Under the pieces are notes generated by a model, which searched no databases, was not told the DNA's origin, and saw only the letters and a list, made by a program, of their open reading frames with translations. A DNA stretch of 42,098 nucleotides from an uncultured Clostridia bacterium (GTDB lineage: Bacteria > Bacillota_I > Bacilli_A > RF39 > UBA660): NCBI GenBank assembly GCA_946619755.1, contig CAMOMI010000004.1, positions 1-42,098 of the forward strand, in the 5' to 3' direction. The translations under genes were made by a program, and so were the position numbers. Position 1 is the stretch's first letter. Every line of letters starts with the position of its first letter. Positions 32,746-41,357 of this stretch are shown in pieces.

Positions 32746-33378
32746 ATGAATTTGAGTGATGCTATTATCAGAAGACAAAATCTTGAAGCTGAATTAAACC
32801 AGTACTTGCAAGACCCAACTAATAATAGATCGTTGATAACTGCTACTCGTGGTAGATTATTAAGGGCACTATATGATGAATATAGTTTAGAGCCATCATC
32901 CACAAGGAGAGATGCCATTAAGGCTCAGATTGATATTGTAACAAACGAACATAAACAGCAAATAAATAATCGCTTAGCCGAAACAAAAAGAGCAAACAAC
33001 TCGATGTTTAGCCAAATTCCACAAGAACTTGGTTTAAAATTCCAAAAATTATCAACCAATATTAGAAACATCAGATCGTCAAAAACAGCCGGTGAGGCGG
33101 TAAGAAACTCGCTAATGGCGGCTGGAAATGTGGCTTCAATGGGTATATCAATTGCTAAAGCTCCGATTATAGCCGCTTTAAATTTGGGTTCTGCCGTTGC
33201 CCCAGCAGTTGGCAGAATTATTGTACAACCGCTTCAAATACCAGCCTTTATGTTTTCAAAATTGCTAAATCCAGATGGTTACTATAATGGTCAACAAATA
33301 ACAAGAATGGGTGAACTAATTGGAAGAGAGGTGGCCAATATACTAAATGCCACACGAAATGGAATAAGGAGGATATAA
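32746..33378 (+). CDS. protein with helical N-half and hydrophobic C-half, unknown function
   Basis: The 210-residue product has two parts. The N-terminal half is charged helix (about 1-95, with LEAELNQYLQD). The C-terminal half is Ala/Gly/Ile-rich and could form membrane-inserting helices (NVASMGISIAKAPIIAALNL then AVAPAVGRIIVQPLQIPAF). No signal peptide is present. The hydrophobic segments resemble helical hairpins of proteins that insert into membranes, but no family is recognised. GAGGGGG precedes the ATG; the track start lies inside the preceding gene. It abuts the DUF1292-like gene with no gap. Confidence 0.65.
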   Translation: MNLSDAIIRRQNLEAELNQYLQDPTNNRSLITATRGRLLRALYDEYSLEPSSTRRDAIKAQIDIVTNEHKQQINNRLAETKRANNSMFSQIPQELGLKFQKLSTNIRNIRSSKTAGEAVRNSLMAAGNVASMGISIAKAPIIAALNLGSAVAPAVGRIIVQPLQIPAFMFSKLLNPDGYYNGQQITRMGELIGREVANILNATRNGIRRI

Positions 33379-33663
33379 ATGATTGATAAAAGTTTAATTA
33401 ATGAAAGTTATTCATTTACAATAAAAGATGCCAATGGAAACGAAATGATTTGTGATACATTAGCATTGATAGAAAATGATAATAATCCAATAGTAATCTA
33501 TACTGATTATACAATGGATAATGAAAATAAGTTTAATTTATATGTATCAAAAGTAGTTCAAAATAATGAAGGATATACTCTTGAAGCAATAGATAATTAT
33601 GAAGATATTCCCGAAATAAAAAAAGCCCTTGATGAGATATGGGCAAAACAAAATGTAAAATAA
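33379..33663 (+). CDS. DUF1292-like small protein
   Basis: This 94-residue acidic protein resembles the DUF1292 family (YrzB type). It reads YSFTIKDANGNEMICDTLAL, then NPIVIYTDYTMDNENKFNLY and VSKVVQNNEGYTLEAI, and ends with a short helix. The family is widespread in Firmicutes and of unknown function. Its ATG directly follows the stop of the preceding gene, and AGGAGG lies within that gene's last codons. It ends at a strong two-way terminator. Confidence 0.75.
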   Translation: MIDKSLINESYSFTIKDANGNEMICDTLALIENDNNPIVIYTDYTMDNENKFNLYVSKVVQNNEGYTLEAIDNYEDIPEIKKALDEIWAKQNVK

Positions 33664-33701
33664 AAAAGTAATGGTTATTCATCAATAAAACCATTACTTT
33701 T
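33664..33701. terminator. two-way terminator
   Basis: AAAAGTAATGGTT pairs with AACCATTACTTTT across a 12-base loop. It serves the DUF1292-like gene and the convergent thioredoxin-like gene, whose stop lies in the loop region. Confidence 0.85.
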
Positions 33702-34115
33702 AAATTTAGTAAGTATTTTTTCTTCCGATACATCACCATCAATTCTTGTAGCGGCTGTTTTTTCTTCACCATTAATTACAAAAACTGTCGTTGGTGTACC
33801 TTTAAAATTGAAATAAGTCTTAAGTTCAGTTGCCTCATCATCACTAAGTAAATCAGTTTCTAAGTAATATACAGTAACTTCATATTTATTGGCAACACTT
33901 TTTAATTTAGGTTTAAAATCCATACAATGTGAACAAGTTGTTTGACTAAGTAATAATATAAAACTATCTTTATTGTCTATCTTTTCTTTTACTTCATTGT
34001 ATTTAATTTCTTTTAAATAACTTTTGTCAAGCATTTTGTCTGCTATAACCGCCCCAACTAATACCACTAGGCATATAACCACTAAAATAAGTATTCTTTT
34101 CTTCGCTCTTTTCAT
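33675..34115 (-). CDS. membrane-tethered thioredoxin-like protein
   Basis: This 146-residue protein has an N-terminal membrane helix (about 7-26) and a thioredoxin fold outside the membrane with the redox motif QTTCSHCMDF (Cys 61 and 64) and the cis-proline loop FKGTPTTVFV. CSHC differs from the CGPC of thioredoxin, so its redox potential is probably different. It likely reduces or forms disulfides in exported proteins. The GTG track start is replaced by the ATG at 34115, which has AGGTGG five bases upstream. It follows the M15 peptidase gene on the same strand. Confidence 0.85.
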   Translation of the reverse strand: MKRAKKRILILVVICLVVLVGAVIADKMLDKSYLKEIKYNEVKEKIDNKDSFILLLSQTTCSHCMDFKPKLKSVANKYEVTVYYLETDLLSDDEATELKTYFNFKGTPTTVFVINGEEKTAATRIDGDVSEEKILTKFKSNGFIDE

Positions 34116-34146
34116 AATTACCACCTAGATATATAATAACATTATT

Positions 34147-34701
34147 TTATTTTTTTGACAAGTTTATATATTCTTCTAGAGTTAACTTATTAAAGTAAAG
34201 ATAACTGGCTATATTACCAACATATCTAAAATGCCATGGTTCATAATTATATCCAGTTACCTCTTCCATACCTTCTGGATAGCGAAGAATAAAACCATAT
34301 TTATGCGCATTTTTATGTAACCAAACTATTTCGTCAAAGTTGCATATTTCGTACTCTATATAGCATTTATTATTCCGATAAACACATACATCCACTGCTA
34401 ATCCTGTCTGATGTTCAGATGCACCAGGTGGCGCTATATGTCTAAAAGCATAATTAAATCCTTTGTCTCTAATTAGTCTATTATAAATATTATCTTGATA
34501 TTTATATGATCTATATCCGCTCATAATATCTATTTCATAACCATGCTTTAAAGCATCTAGTTTCATTAAACTAAACATTCTTTTAACTTTATTATCTATC
34601 ATAATATTATCTCTATATATACTTAATGAATTAACTAAATTATTTGGTATATAAGTCTTGCTAAGCAAGTTATCTCTATTAACTAACACGAGATAATCCA
34701 T
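34147..34701 (-). CDS. M15 family D-alanyl-D-alanine carboxypeptidase (VanY-like)
   Basis: This 184-residue protein has the M15B/VanY signature: DIMSGYRSYKYQDNIY, the metal motif SEHQTGLAVDVCVY (His and Asp) and EPWHFRYVG with the last His. Such enzymes trim the terminal D-Ala from peptidoglycan stems. Unlike most relatives it has no signal peptide or membrane helix at the N-terminus (MDYLVLVNRDNLLSKTYIPN), so either it acts inside or export uses another route. The ATG at 34701 follows AGGTGAT. A CPBP-type or Van cluster is not adjacent. Confidence 0.88.
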   Translation of the reverse strand: MDYLVLVNRDNLLSKTYIPNNLVNSLSIYRDNIMIDNKVKRMFSLMKLDALKHGYEIDIMSGYRSYKYQDNIYNRLIRDKGFNYAFRHIAPPGASEHQTGLAVDVCVYRNNKCYIEYEICNFDEIVWLHKNAHKYGFILRYPEGMEEVTGYNYEPWHFRYVGNIASYLYFNKLTLEEYINLSKK

Positions 34702-34751
34702 AATATCACCTAACATATTGTATTCTTAAGGTAAATATTTGGTTATGGTAT

Positions 34752-34780
34752 TTGACTATTCATTCACTTTTTGCTATCAT
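34752..34780 (+). promoter_or_regulatory. promoter of the 740-residue protein gene
   Basis: TTGACT (34752-34757), a 17-base spacer and TATCAT (34775-34780) lie 41 bases before the ATG. Confidence 0.75.
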
Positions 34781-34821
34781 ATTAAATACTTTATATCTAA
34801 GAAATGAGGTGAATAATATCA

Positions 34822-37044
34822 ATGTTTGATCTATTTAAAAAATTATTTTTTAAAGAACAGCAAGTAAACATTATTAATATTGGTGATCTTATAAGTATTC
34901 CTGGTAGAGCTTATTTCAAAGGTGATAATGATAAATTAAAACAAATAGATATTTACAAAGAAATATATTTTAATTTACTTACAGGCAAAAATCTTTTAAG
35001 TTCAAAAGAACTATCATTTGATAATTTAGAAAAAGAAATGTTAATGAATGTTGACCTAGTACTAAATCTAATAATGAACATAGATGATAATCAATCATTT
35101 GATGAACAAATATCTGAAGAATCATTATTAGAAGAAGATACTATGACATATATAAGTAACATAGAACTTACTAAATATAAAATATATATAAAAAAATTAA
35201 TGCTATATTTAGAAGATATGCTTAATATTGAAATTAAGAGTATCGAGATGTTGATAGCCTTAAAAGAACTTCAAAATAATAGAAAAATAAAAAAGACTAA
35301 TCAATTTGTCCTAAATCAAAAAATAAATCAATTGACTTTAATTATAATAACTATCCTAAAGCAAAAAAATGCTATTAATCAAGAGATAAAAAAACAAAAT
35401 ATTAACATTGAAAAATATTACAGAGTAAATGAGACATTTAATCAAAAATTATTAGTATACTTATATAAAAAAATATTTGATATATCATTAATATACATAC
35501 CAAGAGATAGACAAGAAAGTATTACTTCATCAAAATTAGATTTATATACTAAAATTGCATTGTTAGAGAAAGAATTAGAAATTTTTTGCTATATGCATAA
35601 AGAAGAAGTCATTACTATTAAATATGAATTAGCTAACTTAAGTCAAATATCAAAAGATGAAACAAACAAACAAACTATTCTAAGTAAATTAAGAATCATC
35701 GGTGATAAACTAACAATCTTTGATACATATGGTAGAAATATAGTAACTGAGGATATTTGGTATGAGTTTTATAAAGTTAAGTTTGATACCTTAACATGTA
35801 ATTTATTATCACTTAAAAAAGTACCATTTAATACAGCTTTTAATCATCAAGAAAAAGAATATAAAAATGAATATGATTTTTATAAAAAGATAATCATGAA
35901 TAAAATAAATAGTGTTGTAATGGGAAAGAATCATAATATTGAAAAAATATTTAAACAAGATACTAAAGAAGCTATTAGATTAATAAAAATTGTTCTAAGA
36001 GATGATGAAAATAAGTTTAATCCATTGGACATTCTTTTTGATAGATATAAATTAGCAATCTTATTATCTTTAGATACCGAAGACGGTTTAAGATGTTTTT
36101 ATGAAAAATATACAATAAAAACACTTCTTAATAAGTCTGTATTATCACCAGCCATTGATTTTTGTGATGAAGTACCACTTAAAACGATATATAAAATGCG
36201 CATTGCTCATGATTATTATCAGTATTTTCCTAGAATGCATGATGATGAACTATTTTATCTATATAAACTTTTAGAAAAACATACACCAGTCGATGATGAA
36301 TATTATTTTCCAGAAGGCATTACTACCATTGGAACTGCTATCAACACAGATTATTTTAGAAAGACCTTCGCTTATAATGTCATTAATTATGAAGCCACTA
36401 ATCGTATTGTAATTATGCCATCTACATTAAAAGTAATACGTAGCAATATTTTTCTAGATACTAAAATAAAAGGCATAGTTCTAAATGATGGCCTTAAAGA
36501 ATTATGGAATGGAGCTATTAATCTTCCAGGAATAAGAACGATAACTTTACCAGCTAGTCTGAATTACACAACAAATTTGTATATTCACCAATCACTCGAG
36601 GCAATTAGCTTTAAAGATTACAAGCATTCAGGCATTTTACACAATTATGAAGAATTATTTAAACTAATTAATGATATTTACCACGTTCACTTCTTTGGTA
36701 GTGAAAGAGGCATTGTTGTTGGACCTGATAAAGTTGAACTAGGAAATGATGATAAAATTAATGTATATCGCGAGTGCGCTAAAGTTCAAATATATACAAC
36801 GATTAAGCATCTTTTCTTTGAAGAAGATGGGAAAACTATTGGATGCATCTATGATTTACCATTATTATTCAAAACTAGATATGGCAAGTCTAAAACGTCA
36901 TCATACCTACATGAAGATGAAATAGCTGAAATAATTAGTATCTTAAAAGAAAAACTCAAAGAAACAACAGGCTATGATTTGGTCTTTAATGATTCTAAAG
37001 CAAAAAAGAAAAAACGATCTTATGGATTTCATAATTATTTTTAA
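34822..37044 (+). CDS. large cytoplasmic protein with a leucine-rich-like segment, unknown function
   Basis: This 740-residue protein is the largest in the window and belongs to no family I recognise. It has no signal peptide. The first two thirds are charged and helical (for example LLALKEL-type helices and YKIYIKKLMLYLEDMLNIEI). A later stretch (about residues 530-600) reads VIMPSTLKVIRSNIF, KGIVLNDGLKELWNGAINLP and IRTITLPASLNY, the pattern of two or three BspA-type leucine-rich repeats. The C-terminus ends in a basic KAKKKKRSYGFHNYF. It has its own promoter and a two-way terminator with pcrA. Confidence 0.75.
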   Translation: MFDLFKKLFFKEQQVNIINIGDLISIPGRAYFKGDNDKLKQIDIYKEIYFNLLTGKNLLSSKELSFDNLEKEMLMNVDLVLNLIMNIDDNQSFDEQISEESLLEEDTMTYISNIELTKYKIYIKKLMLYLEDMLNIEIKSIEMLIALKELQNNRKIKKTNQFVLNQKINQLTLIIITILKQKNAINQEIKKQNINIEKYYRVNETFNQKLLVYLYKKIFDISLIYIPRDRQESITSSKLDLYTKIALLEKELEIFCYMHKEEVITIKYELANLSQISKDETNKQTILSKLRIIGDKLTIFDTYGRNIVTEDIWYEFYKVKFDTLTCNLLSLKKVPFNTAFNHQEKEYKNEYDFYKKIIMNKINSVVMGKNHNIEKIFKQDTKEAIRLIKIVLRDDENKFNPLDILFDRYKLAILLSLDTEDGLRCFYEKYTIKTLLNKSVLSPAIDFCDEVPLKTIYKMRIAHDYYQYFPRMHDDELFYLYKLLEKHTPVDDEYYFPEGITTIGTAINTDYFRKTFAYNVINYEATNRIVIMPSTLKVIRSNIFLDTKIKGIVLNDGLKELWNGAINLPGIRTITLPASLNYTTNLYIHQSLEAISFKDYKHSGILHNYEELFKLINDIYHVHFFGSERGIVVGPDKVELGNDDKINVYRECAKVQIYTTIKHLFFEEDGKTIGCIYDLPLLFKTRYGKSKTSSYLHEDEIAEIISILKEKLKETTGYDLVFNDSKAKKKKRSYGFHNYF

Positions 37045-37047
37045 AAA

Positions 37048-37074
37048 AACACTAATAGTATAACTATTAGTGTT
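37048..37074. terminator. two-way terminator between convergent genes
   Basis: AACACTAATAGT and ACTATTAGTGTT pair around ATA. The minus side has a run of T residues that suits pcrA, and the plus side is T-rich. Confidence 0.85.
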
Positions 37075-39171
37075 TTATACTTTTGTAATGCTTTTATGTT
37101 TAGCCATCATTTTCTTAATACCATATGGATGTGGGAAAGCAATCGTAATAAGTGAACCATCTACCGATACAACAACACCTTCACCAAATTCATCATGTTT
37201 AACATGATCGCCAATTTGATAATCAATGTCTTCCTTTCTAAATTTATCTTCTTTAACAAAATTAGTTACTTTATCAATAATACCTATACGATTATTCTCT
37301 GTCTCTAAATATTTACTATCTATTTCATCCATAAATCTACTTGGCATATTTAGCTGTGTATTACCAAATAGCATTCTTCTTTTAGCATTTAACATCCATA
37401 AATTCTTCTTAGCACGGGTAATTGCTACGTAGCATAGTCTTCTTTCTTCTTCGATTGCTGCAATTGTTCCTTCATTGATTGAATTATAATGTGGAAATAT
37501 TCCTTCTTCCATACCAACAATAAAAACGTTATCAAACTCCAACCCTTTTACAGCATGAATTGTCATCAAACTAACTTTATTGTTACTATCTTGATGTTCT
37601 GATACATCACTAACAATGGCTACCTCATTTAGAAAATCTGTTAAAGAAATAACTCCATATTCCTCTTCATATCCTTTAGTAATAGACTTAAATTCTTCCA
37701 AATTTTCTAACCTAATTTCAGATTCCAAAGATTTATCTCCTTCATATTCTGCCCTCATACCACTATTATTAAGAACTAAGTCGACCATTTCTGTAAGTGT
37801 AAGATTTTCACACTTTTCTTCCATATCTAAAATCATCTTTTTAAAAGTTAATTCTTTACCTGATTCAATTACTTCAAATAAAGACATTCCTTTTTCTGTA
37901 GCAATATTTGTTAAATTTTCAATTGTTTTATCACCAATACCACGTTTTGGTGTATTAATTACCCTAAGCAAACTAACATCATCATCATGATTATTAATTA
38001 ACCTTAAATAACATAATAAATCTTTAATTTCCTTACGATTATAAAAGTAAAAACTACCAACTACTCTATAAGGAATACCATTTTTTAACATTTCTTCTTC
38101 AATTAATCTCGATTGAGCATTCGTTCTATAAAGAATCGCTATATCTTCATAATTAACATTATTATCATTGTGAAGTTCTTTTATTTTTTCAGACACATAA
38201 GCACATTCCTCTTTATCACTTTCTGTCTTTATATATTTAACTTTACTACCTATATCATTATTACACCATAAGTTTTTATCTTTTCTCATTTTATTATGCC
38301 TAATAACGCTATTTGCAGCATCCAAAATATTTTGTGTTGATCGATAATTTTCCTCTAACATTATTACTTTTGCATCTGGATAATCCTTTTCAAAATTTAA
38401 AATATTCTTATAATTGGCACCTCTAAAAGCATATATTGCTTGATCATTATCTCCAACAACAAATATATTTTTATGATTGTTACATAACATTTTACTAAAA
38501 ATATATTGTGCCTCATTTGTATCCTGATATTCATCGATTAAGACATATTGATACTTTTCTTGATAATACTTTAAAACATCTGGATATTGCTTAAATAATT
38601 TAATTGGTAATGTTAGCAAATCGTCAAAATCAACAGAATTGTTGATAACTAGTTTTTTATTGTATTTTCGATATACCTCAATAATATTACTATCAAATTC
38701 AACCTTTGAATATTTTTCTGGATCCATTAATTCATTCTTTGCACTACTTATCTTGTTTCTAATTTCCCTAGCATTATAAAATTTTGGATTCAAATTTAGA
38801 TCTTTCATTATTTTTTTGACAACAGTAAGCGTATCGTCACTATCTAAAATAACAAAATTACTTTTATATCCAAGTCTTGCATAATTTTCTTTAATAATCT
38901 TAAGTCCTAATGAGTGAAATGTTGATATTTGAATACTTTTAGCATCATAACCAATTAATTTTATCTCTCTTTCTTTCATTTCTTTAGCAGCTTTATTGGT
39001 AAAAGTAATTGCTAATATATTATCACTACTAACTCCTTGTTCTATTAAATAAGCAATTCTATTAGTCAAAACTTTTGTCTTTCCAGAACCAGCACCAGCT
39101 AATACTAACATTGGTCCATTTATATGTTTAACAGCCTCTACTTGCTGCTTATTAAGTCCACTTAAATCCAT
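37075..39171 (-). CDS. pcrA: ATP-dependent DNA helicase PcrA/UvrD
   Basis: PcrA is a superfamily 1A 3'-5' helicase that removes proteins from DNA and works in repair and plasmid replication. The 698-residue product shows LNKQQVEAV (Q motif), LAGAGSGKTKVLTNRIAYLI, AITFTNKAAKEMKER, LIDEYQDTNEAQY, VGDNDQAIYAFRGA, EENYRST, LMTIHAVKGLEFDNVF and CYVAITRAKKNLW. The C-terminal Tudor-like tail (GDHVKHDEFGEGVVVSVD) is present. The start is moved to the ATG at 39171 because AAGGAGG lies five bases upstream; the track adds 22 residues of promoter DNA. Confidence 0.97.
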   Translation of the reverse strand: MDLSGLNKQQVEAVKHINGPMLVLAGAGSGKTKVLTNRIAYLIEQGVSSDNILAITFTNKAAKEMKEREIKLIGYDAKSIQISTFHSLGLKIIKENYARLGYKSNFVILDSDDTLTVVKKIMKDLNLNPKFYNAREIRNKISSAKNELMDPEKYSKVEFDSNIIEVYRKYNKKLVINNSVDFDDLLTLPIKLFKQYPDVLKYYQEKYQYVLIDEYQDTNEAQYIFSKMLCNNHKNIFVVGDNDQAIYAFRGANYKNILNFEKDYPDAKVIMLEENYRSTQNILDAANSVIRHNKMRKDKNLWCNNDIGSKVKYIKTESDKEECAYVSEKIKELHNDNNVNYEDIAILYRTNAQSRLIEEEMLKNGIPYRVVGSFYFYNRKEIKDLLCYLRLINNHDDDVSLLRVINTPKRGIGDKTIENLTNIATEKGMSLFEVIESGKELTFKKMILDMEEKCENLTLTEMVDLVLNNSGMRAEYEGDKSLESEIRLENLEEFKSITKGYEEEYGVISLTDFLNEVAIVSDVSEHQDSNNKVSLMTIHAVKGLEFDNVFIVGMEEGIFPHYNSINEGTIAAIEEERRLCYVAITRAKKNLWMLNAKRRMLFGNTQLNMPSRFMDEIDSKYLETENNRIGIIDKVTNFVKEDKFRKEDIDYQIGDHVKHDEFGEGVVVSVDGSLITIAFPHPYGIKKMMAKHKSITKV

Positions 39172-39212
39172 CATTACCTCCTTGTACCAATTAATTATAA
39201 CATAATAATTAT

Positions 39213-39246
39213 CTAAAAAAAATATTAGAATTATCATTCTAATATT
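39213..39246 (-). terminator. terminator of the metallophosphoesterase operon
   Basis: On the minus strand AATATTAGAAT pairs with ATTCTAATATT around GATA, followed by six T residues. It begins right after the stop codon and separates this operon from pcrA. Confidence 0.9.
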
Positions 39247-40251
39247 TTAAGCAACAATTTTAAGCTGTTTAACTTTATTTCTATCTTTACCAGCTTCATC
39301 CCAAAAGTCATTTTCTTTAAATAGTATTTCTTCAGGTTCAAAATATTGAATATTACCTTTACTATCAGACCAAATATTTAAAAAATAAGCTCCAACGGCA
39401 TTGGTAAGTCCTTGCTTCTGTTGAAATTGTGTTTTGCCACAAAAACAAGGTACCTCAATTCCTCTAATATTACGATAAACAAAAGAATAACTCTTATGGT
39501 AATGGCCTATTAATAATATTTTAGGTTTATAATTTGATTCAATTATTTCAATTCTTTTTTGTGCCTTATACGAAACAGATTGGGCTGAACCTCCACCAGG
39601 ATGATCCATAAAAATTTTGACACCATTAACATTTATAGATGCAAAATCTTGTCCTAAGTACTCCATATCAGGTCTACATCTACTTAACCATTGATTTACG
39701 GTTGCTTGTCCATTTTTATAATGAGTTTCATCATGACTACCAAGAATATATTTCGTTGTTACCCCTTCAACATATGGATACATATCAACAACATAACCAA
39801 CTTGTTCATCAAACCCATGTAAGAATTGCTGTCTTGGCTGTTCAGGCCTATTTAAATAATTACCATCGACGACATCGCCAACATGAAGTACTAGCGTAAT
39901 ACCGCGATTATATGCCTCTTCATATACCTTATTAAGTAAATGCAATTGTTGATGAATATTACCAAAATGGGTATCCGATACTACCAAAATTTCAGTATGT
40001 ATCAACTCATCCATTGTAATTCCTGGCTTAGCAGTAATAATGTTTCTAGCAAAAGTCTTTTCAAATACTAAAACATTATTTTTAACAACTGCTTCGACAT
40101 TTTTTCCATATACCCTGCATAATTCAAGTAGTCCATTAAGCTCTTTGTAATTTATATGAAATTTCTTCATAAAATCTTCAACTGAAGCTCCATTTTTCAT
40201 ATATTTATATATTCTATCAACATATTCAATACTCATATCTATACTACTCAT
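39247..40251 (-). CDS. HTH-metallophosphoesterase, metal site intact
   Basis: This 334-residue protein has an N-terminal helical region of helix-turn-helix type (ASVEDFMKKFHINYKELNGL) and a calcineurin-like phosphoesterase domain (about 87-300). The metal site is readable: SDTHFG (Asp 93, His 95), VGDVVDG (Asp 126), GSHDE (His 173, with Ser in place of the usual Asn), MDHPGG (His 217) and IGHYH (His 250, His 252). Such domains are nucleases or phosphodiesterases; the HTH hints at a nucleic-acid substrate. GGGGTGA precedes the ATG. It follows a diverged paralogue by 13 bases and ends at a terminator. Confidence 0.88.
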   Translation of the reverse strand: MSSIDMSIEYVDRIYKYMKNGASVEDFMKKFHINYKELNGLLELCRVYGKNVEAVVKNNVLVFEKTFARNIITAKPGITMDELIHTEILVVSDTHFGNIHQQLHLLNKVYEEAYNRGITLVLHVGDVVDGNYLNRPEQPRQQFLHGFDEQVGYVVDMYPYVEGVTTKYILGSHDETHYKNGQATVNQWLSRCRPDMEYLGQDFASINVNGVKIFMDHPGGGSAQSVSYKAQKRIEIIESNYKPKILLIGHYHKSYSFVYRNIRGIEVPCFCGKTQFQQKQGLTNAVGAYFLNIWSDSKGNIQYFEPEEILFKENDFWDEAGKDRNKVKQLKIVA

Positions 40252-40264
40252 TTTATCACCCCTA

Positions 40265-41242
40265 TTATTTAGTTATTTTTAAAACTTTGCGTTTCGTATA
40301 ATCATCTTTATTTGTCTTATAGTAAACCGAATCAATTGCTCTAATGCTAAGTAAATTACCATATTTATCAGTAGTAACCGTTATATACCAAGCTCCAACT
40401 GTATTAGAATATCTCTTATCACTCATTTCTTTAGTAGTTGCACAAACGCTAGGAACTGAAATACATTTAACACTACGATAAGTCATTTTTTCCATTTGAA
40501 GTAATCCACCATATAAAAGAATATCGGGTTTATCTTCACTTCTAAAAGAATCTACCTGTTGTTGAGGTCTATAAGATACAGTATATGTTTTTTCTAGTTT
40601 TGGACTAAATACTAACATATTTACCTTATCAATCATAACATTACAAGAAGTATGTCCAAGATATATCATATCTTTTCTAATATCGCTAATTCTTTTTCCA
40701 ATATTAATTTTGTTTCTTTTTAAATGCTTTTCATCTCTAGTACCTGTAATAAAATAAGTTCTCATTCCCTCAATATATGGAAAATATTGAGTAATATAAT
40801 CAACTTGTTCTAAAGAATCTGCTAAAAAATTAGTATCTGAATAAGCATTGTCAACAGGAAACAATCCTTCAGAAATATTTCCACATAAAATAACATTTCT
40901 AAAGCCCATTTCAAAAGCTTTTAAATATATATCATTAAGTATCGTTAATTGTTGATACTTAGATCCAAGACGTGTATCAGAAATAGCTACAAACTTAAAT
41001 TCATTTCTTTCATCTGTATAAAATTGATAACTATTATCTTTATTTAATTCTCTTTCTCCATGATTAAATAAATATATATCATCATCTTTTTTCTGTATCC
41101 CAATATTAATACCTTCTTTTCTTAATTCTCTTAATAGTCCTAATACTTCATATCCTCCAAGTTCAAGTAAACGACACACTTCAGATAAACTAATCTCTTT
41201 TTCTGTCAAATTTTTAATACTTTCTAATAAATCATTATTCAT
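40265..41242 (-). CDS. HTH-pseudo-metallophosphoesterase paralogue, metal ligands lost
   Basis: This 325-residue protein shares length and layout with the next gene: an N-terminal winged-helix-like region (ISLSEVCRLLELGGYEVLGL) and a calcineurin-like fold. Nearly all metal ligands are replaced: SDTRLG for SDTHFG, CGNISEG for VGDVVDG, GTRDE for GSHDE, FSPKLE where the fourth block His lies, and YGGLLQ for IGHYH. The surrounding residues are conserved (YFPYIEG against MYPYVEG, and a matching NTVGAWY against NAVGAYF). It is probably a non-catalytic partner or regulator of its paralogue. The ATG at 41242 has GGAGG upstream; a terminator and leader ORF precede it. Confidence 0.88.
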   Translation of the reverse strand: MNNDLLESIKNLTEKEISLSEVCRLLELGGYEVLGLLRELRKEGINIGIQKKDDDIYLFNHGERELNKDNSYQFYTDERNEFKFVAISDTRLGSKYQQLTILNDIYLKAFEMGFRNVILCGNISEGLFPVDNAYSDTNFLADSLEQVDYITQYFPYIEGMRTYFITGTRDEKHLKRNKINIGKRISDIRKDMIYLGHTSCNVMIDKVNMLVFSPKLEKTYTVSYRPQQQVDSFRSEDKPDILLYGGLLQMEKMTYRSVKCISVPSVCATTKEMSDKRYSNTVGAWYITVTTDKYGNLLSIRAIDSVYYKTNKDDYTKRKVLKITK

Positions 41243-41251
41243 AAAGCCTCC

Positions 41252-41280
41252 AAAAAAAGAGCACAAAAAAATTGCGCTCT
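41252..41280 (-). terminator. attenuator-type terminator between leader ORF and operon
   Basis: On the minus strand AGAGCGCA pairs with TGTGCTCT (one G-T pair) around ATTTTTT, followed by T residues and then the GGAGG of the first gene. The stem begins at the base after the leader stop codon, so a ribosome on the leader would block its folding. Confidence 0.8.
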
Positions 41281-41334
41281 CTAATTATTTAAAGTAGTAA
41301 TAAGAATTAAACATTTAAAACAACATTTATTCAT
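41281..41334 (-). CDS. 17-residue cysteine-rich leader peptide ORF
   Basis: The short ORF MNKCCFKCLILITTLNN starts with ATG at 41334, with GGGAG seven bases upstream, and ends with TAG at 41281. It is below the ORF-track limit. Three of the first eight codons are for cysteine (all TGT), followed by Ile and Thr codons. It lies between a consensus-like promoter and a terminator whose stem touches its stop codon, the layout of a transcription-attenuation leader. Possible triggers are cysteine or charged tRNA shortage, or a translation-blocking compound that stalls the ribosome. I see no alternative antiterminator hairpin. Confidence 0.7.
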   Translation of the reverse strand: MNKCCFKCLILITTLNN

Positions 41335-41357
41335 ATCACCACTCCCTATCATAATAA

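Noticed and set aside
37616-37990. 124-residue plus-strand ORF within pcrA
   Set aside because: It is antisense to a complete helicase gene and Ser/Leu-rich, as expected of a shadow.
39172-39237. N-terminal extension of PcrA
   Set aside because: It is encoded by the upstream terminator and promoter region, and the AAGGAGG site favours the ATG at 39171.
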